A model generated the notes under the pieces. The model worked only from the letters and a program-made list of their open reading frames with translations, ran no database searches and had not been told where the DNA came from. A stretch of 64,000 nt of DNA, from assembly GCF_044197065.1 (NCBI RefSeq), contig NZ_JBIQOI010000001.1:1116001-1180000 (forward strand), given 5' to 3'. The DNA comes from Kluyvera ascorbata_C (GTDB taxonomy: Bacteria; Pseudomonadota; Gammaproteobacteria; Enterobacterales; Enterobacteriaceae). Shown in pieces: positions 62,222 to 64,000 of the stretch (position 1 is the first letter of the stretch; the number at the start of each line of letters is the position of its first letter). A program made the translations under genes and the position numbers.

Positions 62222-63116
62222 ACAAGCGCATAAAACAACGGCGTAGCCAGGTGTTGGCCGCATCCTGATGCACATGGCTATGCCAGAACAGGTTAATCTG
62301 GATGGTGGGTAGATCGTAAGGCAAGGGGCGGATGGCAAGCCCGAACCGCTGCGCCGTCTGTAATGCCAGCTTTTCCGTCACCGTGACGATAAAATCGGTT
62401 TCGCTCAGAATATAGGGAATCGCCATAAAGTGGGGGACACACAGCAGCCCCTGGTCGGCGATACCCGCTTTGGCAAAAAGCTCAAAAATACGTTTATGCC
62501 CGGAGTCCTGCGCCATCACCTTGATATGCTGTGCCTCGCGAAAGGCGGCTTCGTCAAAGGTCGCGTTGCTCAGTGGATGGTCTTTACGCATTAAGCAGAC
62601 ATAGCGCTGATCGAAGAGCCGCCGCTGATAAAACCCGGCCTCCAGCTGCGGCAGCAGACCAATGGCCAGATCCACGCCACCGTTTTCCATCTCTGTTTTT
62701 AACGGCACCGCGGTATCACGCACTGTGGTGATACGCACGCCGGGCGCTTCTTTACTCAACAAATTCATCAGCCGGGGCAGCAGATAGATCTCTCCAAGGT
62801 CGGTCATTGCGACGCGAAATTCACGCTGACTTTCCCAGGGGTTAAAGCTGTTACGGTAGCTCAGCGTCTTTTCCAGCGCGCTGAGGATCTCATCCACATC
62901 ACCGGCAATGGCTTCGGCATATGGCGTAGGGCGCATCCCTCGGGAGGCCTTTTCAAACAGCTCATCGCCGAGCATCGTGCGCAAGCGCTTGATGGCATGG
63001 CTGACGGAAGGCTGCGTGAGGCCCATCATTTCTGCGACTCTGCCAGTGTGACGCTCATTGTACATATGGCGAAACAGCACCAGCAGGTTCAGGTCGACTT
63101 CAGCTAAACGTGACAT
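62211..63116 (-). CDS. LysR-family regulator, NahR/NagR-like
   Basis: A 301-residue LysR regulator. Its N-terminus (LAEVDLNLLVLFRHMYNERH, then GRVAEMMGLTQPSVSHAIKR) and the region PRLMNLLSKEAPGVRI with LPQLEAGFYQRRLF are typical of the NahR/NagR/DntR group that senses salicylate-like aromatics. It is divergent from a ring-oxygenase reductase gene, matching that role. ATG 63116 is chosen; TTG 63131 would extend it by five residues. Confidence 0.85.
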   Translation of the reverse strand: MSRLAEVDLNLLVLFRHMYNERHTGRVAEMMGLTQPSVSHAIKRLRTMLGDELFEKASRGMRPTPYAEAIAGDVDEILSALEKTLSYRNSFNPWESQREFRVAMTDLGEIYLLPRLMNLLSKEAPGVRITTVRDTAVPLKTEMENGGVDLAIGLLPQLEAGFYQRRLFDQRYVCLMRKDHPLSNATFDEAAFREAQHIKVMAQDSGHKRIFELFAKAGIADQGLLCVPHFMAIPYILSETDFIVTVTEKLALQTAQRFGLAIRPLPYDLPTIQINLFWHSHVHQDAANTWLRRCFMRLFTE

Positions 63117-63231
63117 AGATATCGTTATCAATCCGATTAATAACCGCTATAAACCCCACGGCATATCTCACCGCTCCGTTTCTTTATACGATTCATTAAC
63201 AAAATAACAACATTAATGGTAAGGAACTGTG

Positions 63232-64000
63232 ATGCAAGTGGATTTCATGCCGTCTCGCCGTCAGGTCACCGTTACCCCCGGCAGTAATCTGTTGGATGTA
63301 TTACGTGAGCACCAAATTCCTATCTCTTACAGCTGCATGGCCGGGCGCTGTCAAACCTGTCGTTGTCGGGTGATCTCGGGTGACGTTGCCCATACGCTGC
63401 CGGACGATGCACCAGAACTGGACGCCGGCGAGGTACTGGCCTGCTGCGCCACGCTGTTGTCACCGAGCGTTATTGAACTCCCGCCTGCGGATGAAATTGT
63501 GGTGCATCCGGCACGCACTCTCAAAACCACGGTGGTCTCTTTTACGCCGCTGTGTCCTGACGTCTGGCGTCTCTGCTTAAAACCCGCCAAGCCGTTTTCC
63601 TGGTCTGCCGGGCAGTTTGTCCGCCTGACATTTCCCGGCGGCGGCCAGCGTAGCTACTCCATGGCTAGCTGCCCGCAAGACGACGAGCTGGAGTTTCATA
63701 TTCGTATCGTTGCCGACGGGCGAGTGACGCCAGGATTACTGGAAACGCTCAAACCGGGTACCGCCATCAAACTCAACGGTCCACTGGGCGCCAGCTGGCT
63801 GCGTCAGAGACATGAAGGCCCGATGCTTTGCGTTGCTGGCGGCACGGGTCTTGCGCCGCAGCTCTCTATTATCCGTTCTGCACTGGCGGCCGGTATGGAT
63901 AACCCCATTCACCTCTATTACGGCAGCCGCTGGGCAGCCGATCTCTATGGCATCGAGGCGTTAGATGCGTTGGCACAAACCTACAGCAACTTTCGCTATC
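63232..64000 (+). CDS. Aromatic oxygenase ferredoxin-reductase component, partial at window end
   Basis: The frame runs off the right edge after 256 residues. An N-terminal plant-type [2Fe-2S] ferredoxin (CMAGRCQTCRC, with a fourth Cys in LACCATLL) is followed by an FAD-binding domain (WSAGQFVRL, RSYSMAS) and the start of the NAD-binding domain (VAGGTGLAPQLSIIRS). This order is that of NagAa/NahAa-type reductases of naphthalene dioxygenase and salicylate 5-hydroxylase. AAGGAA lies before the ATG. With the divergent NahR-like regulator it suggests an aromatic-acid hydroxylase operon to the right. Confidence 0.85.
   Translation, partial: MQVDFMPSRRQVTVTPGSNLLDVLREHQIPISYSCMAGRCQTCRCRVISGDVAHTLPDDAPELDAGEVLACCATLLSPSVIELPPADEIVVHPARTLKTTVVSFTPLCPDVWRLCLKPAKPFSWSAGQFVRLTFPGGGQRSYSMASCPQDDELEFHIRIVADGRVTPGLLETLKPGTAIKLNGPLGASWLRQRHEGPMLCVAGGTGLAPQLSIIRSALAAGMDNPIHLYYGSRWAADLYGIEALDALAQTYSNFRY

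Noticed and set aside
1..64000. CRISPR arrays, tRNA or rRNA genes, prophage integrase or IS transposases
   Set aside because: No regularly spaced direct repeats, cloverleaf-like sequences, integrase or transposase frames were seen.

Overview
The window is chromosomal DNA from a member of the Enterobacteriaceae. Support comes from near-collinearity with the E. coli 30-33 min region (tynA, paaZ, paaA-K, paaX, paaY; pptA, yddH, nhoA, narVWYZ-narU; yddG, fdnGHI; adhP, maeA), very high protein similarity to the E. coli products as remembered, GC-rich coding sequence, and many REP/BIME repeats. Two REP classes occur together (a GTAGCCCGGCC...GCCGGG type and a GTAGGCCGGATAAGG...CCATCCGGC type), so a Kluyvera/Citrobacter/Lelliottia/Klebsiella-like genome is plausible. 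I do not assign a genus.

Layout. 1-1.2 kb: end of an M20 deacetylase and a PhyH-type dioxygenase. 1.3-6.1 kb: accessory island with a SymE-like toxin, a very AT-rich ATPase+HNH pair resembling Septu (PtuA/PtuB) and bounded by two inverted 30-bp hairpin elements, then a polymorphic-toxin-like gene followed by two paralogous putative immunity genes. 6.3-23 kb: tyramine oxidase and the complete phenylacetate (paa) catabolic regulon with PaaX-type operators. 23-32 kb: LysR regulator, small kinase-like protein, pptA, yddH, an iron/anion ABC importer preceded by a short leader ORF, nhoA, a metallo-beta-lactamase-fold protein, and a short MgtE-type Mg2+ transporter preceded by what reads as an M-box riboswitch. 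32.5-41 kb: the second respiratory nitrate reductase (narZYWV) and narU. 41-45 kb: smvR/smvA efflux pair, a Xre-RES toxin-antitoxin pair, yddG. 45-50 kb: selenocysteine-containing formate dehydrogenase-N (fdnGHI). 50-57 kb: AraJ-like MFS protein, adhP, a secreted inorganic pyrophosphatase with Pho-box-like repeats, an ABC-F ATPase with an attenuator-like leader peptide, maeA. 57-64 kb: alcohol dehydrogenase, a deletion-fused pair of pseudogenes (LysR and quinone oxidoreductase), methyltransferase, XRE/MmyB regulator, a thioesterase remnant, and a LysR gene divergent from the start of an aromatic-oxygenase reductase.

How it fits together. TynA makes aryl aldehydes from aromatic amines; after oxidation these enter as phenylacetate and are degraded by Paa enzymes to acetyl-CoA and succinyl-CoA. 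feaB and feaR, which sit beside tynA in E. coli, are not in this window. FdnGHI and NarZYV form a formate-to-nitrate electron chain. The most interesting non-routine signals are the hairpin-bounded Septu-like cassette, the Pho-box/secreted pyrophosphatase unit, the ABC-F leader attenuator, and the M-box/MgtE unit.
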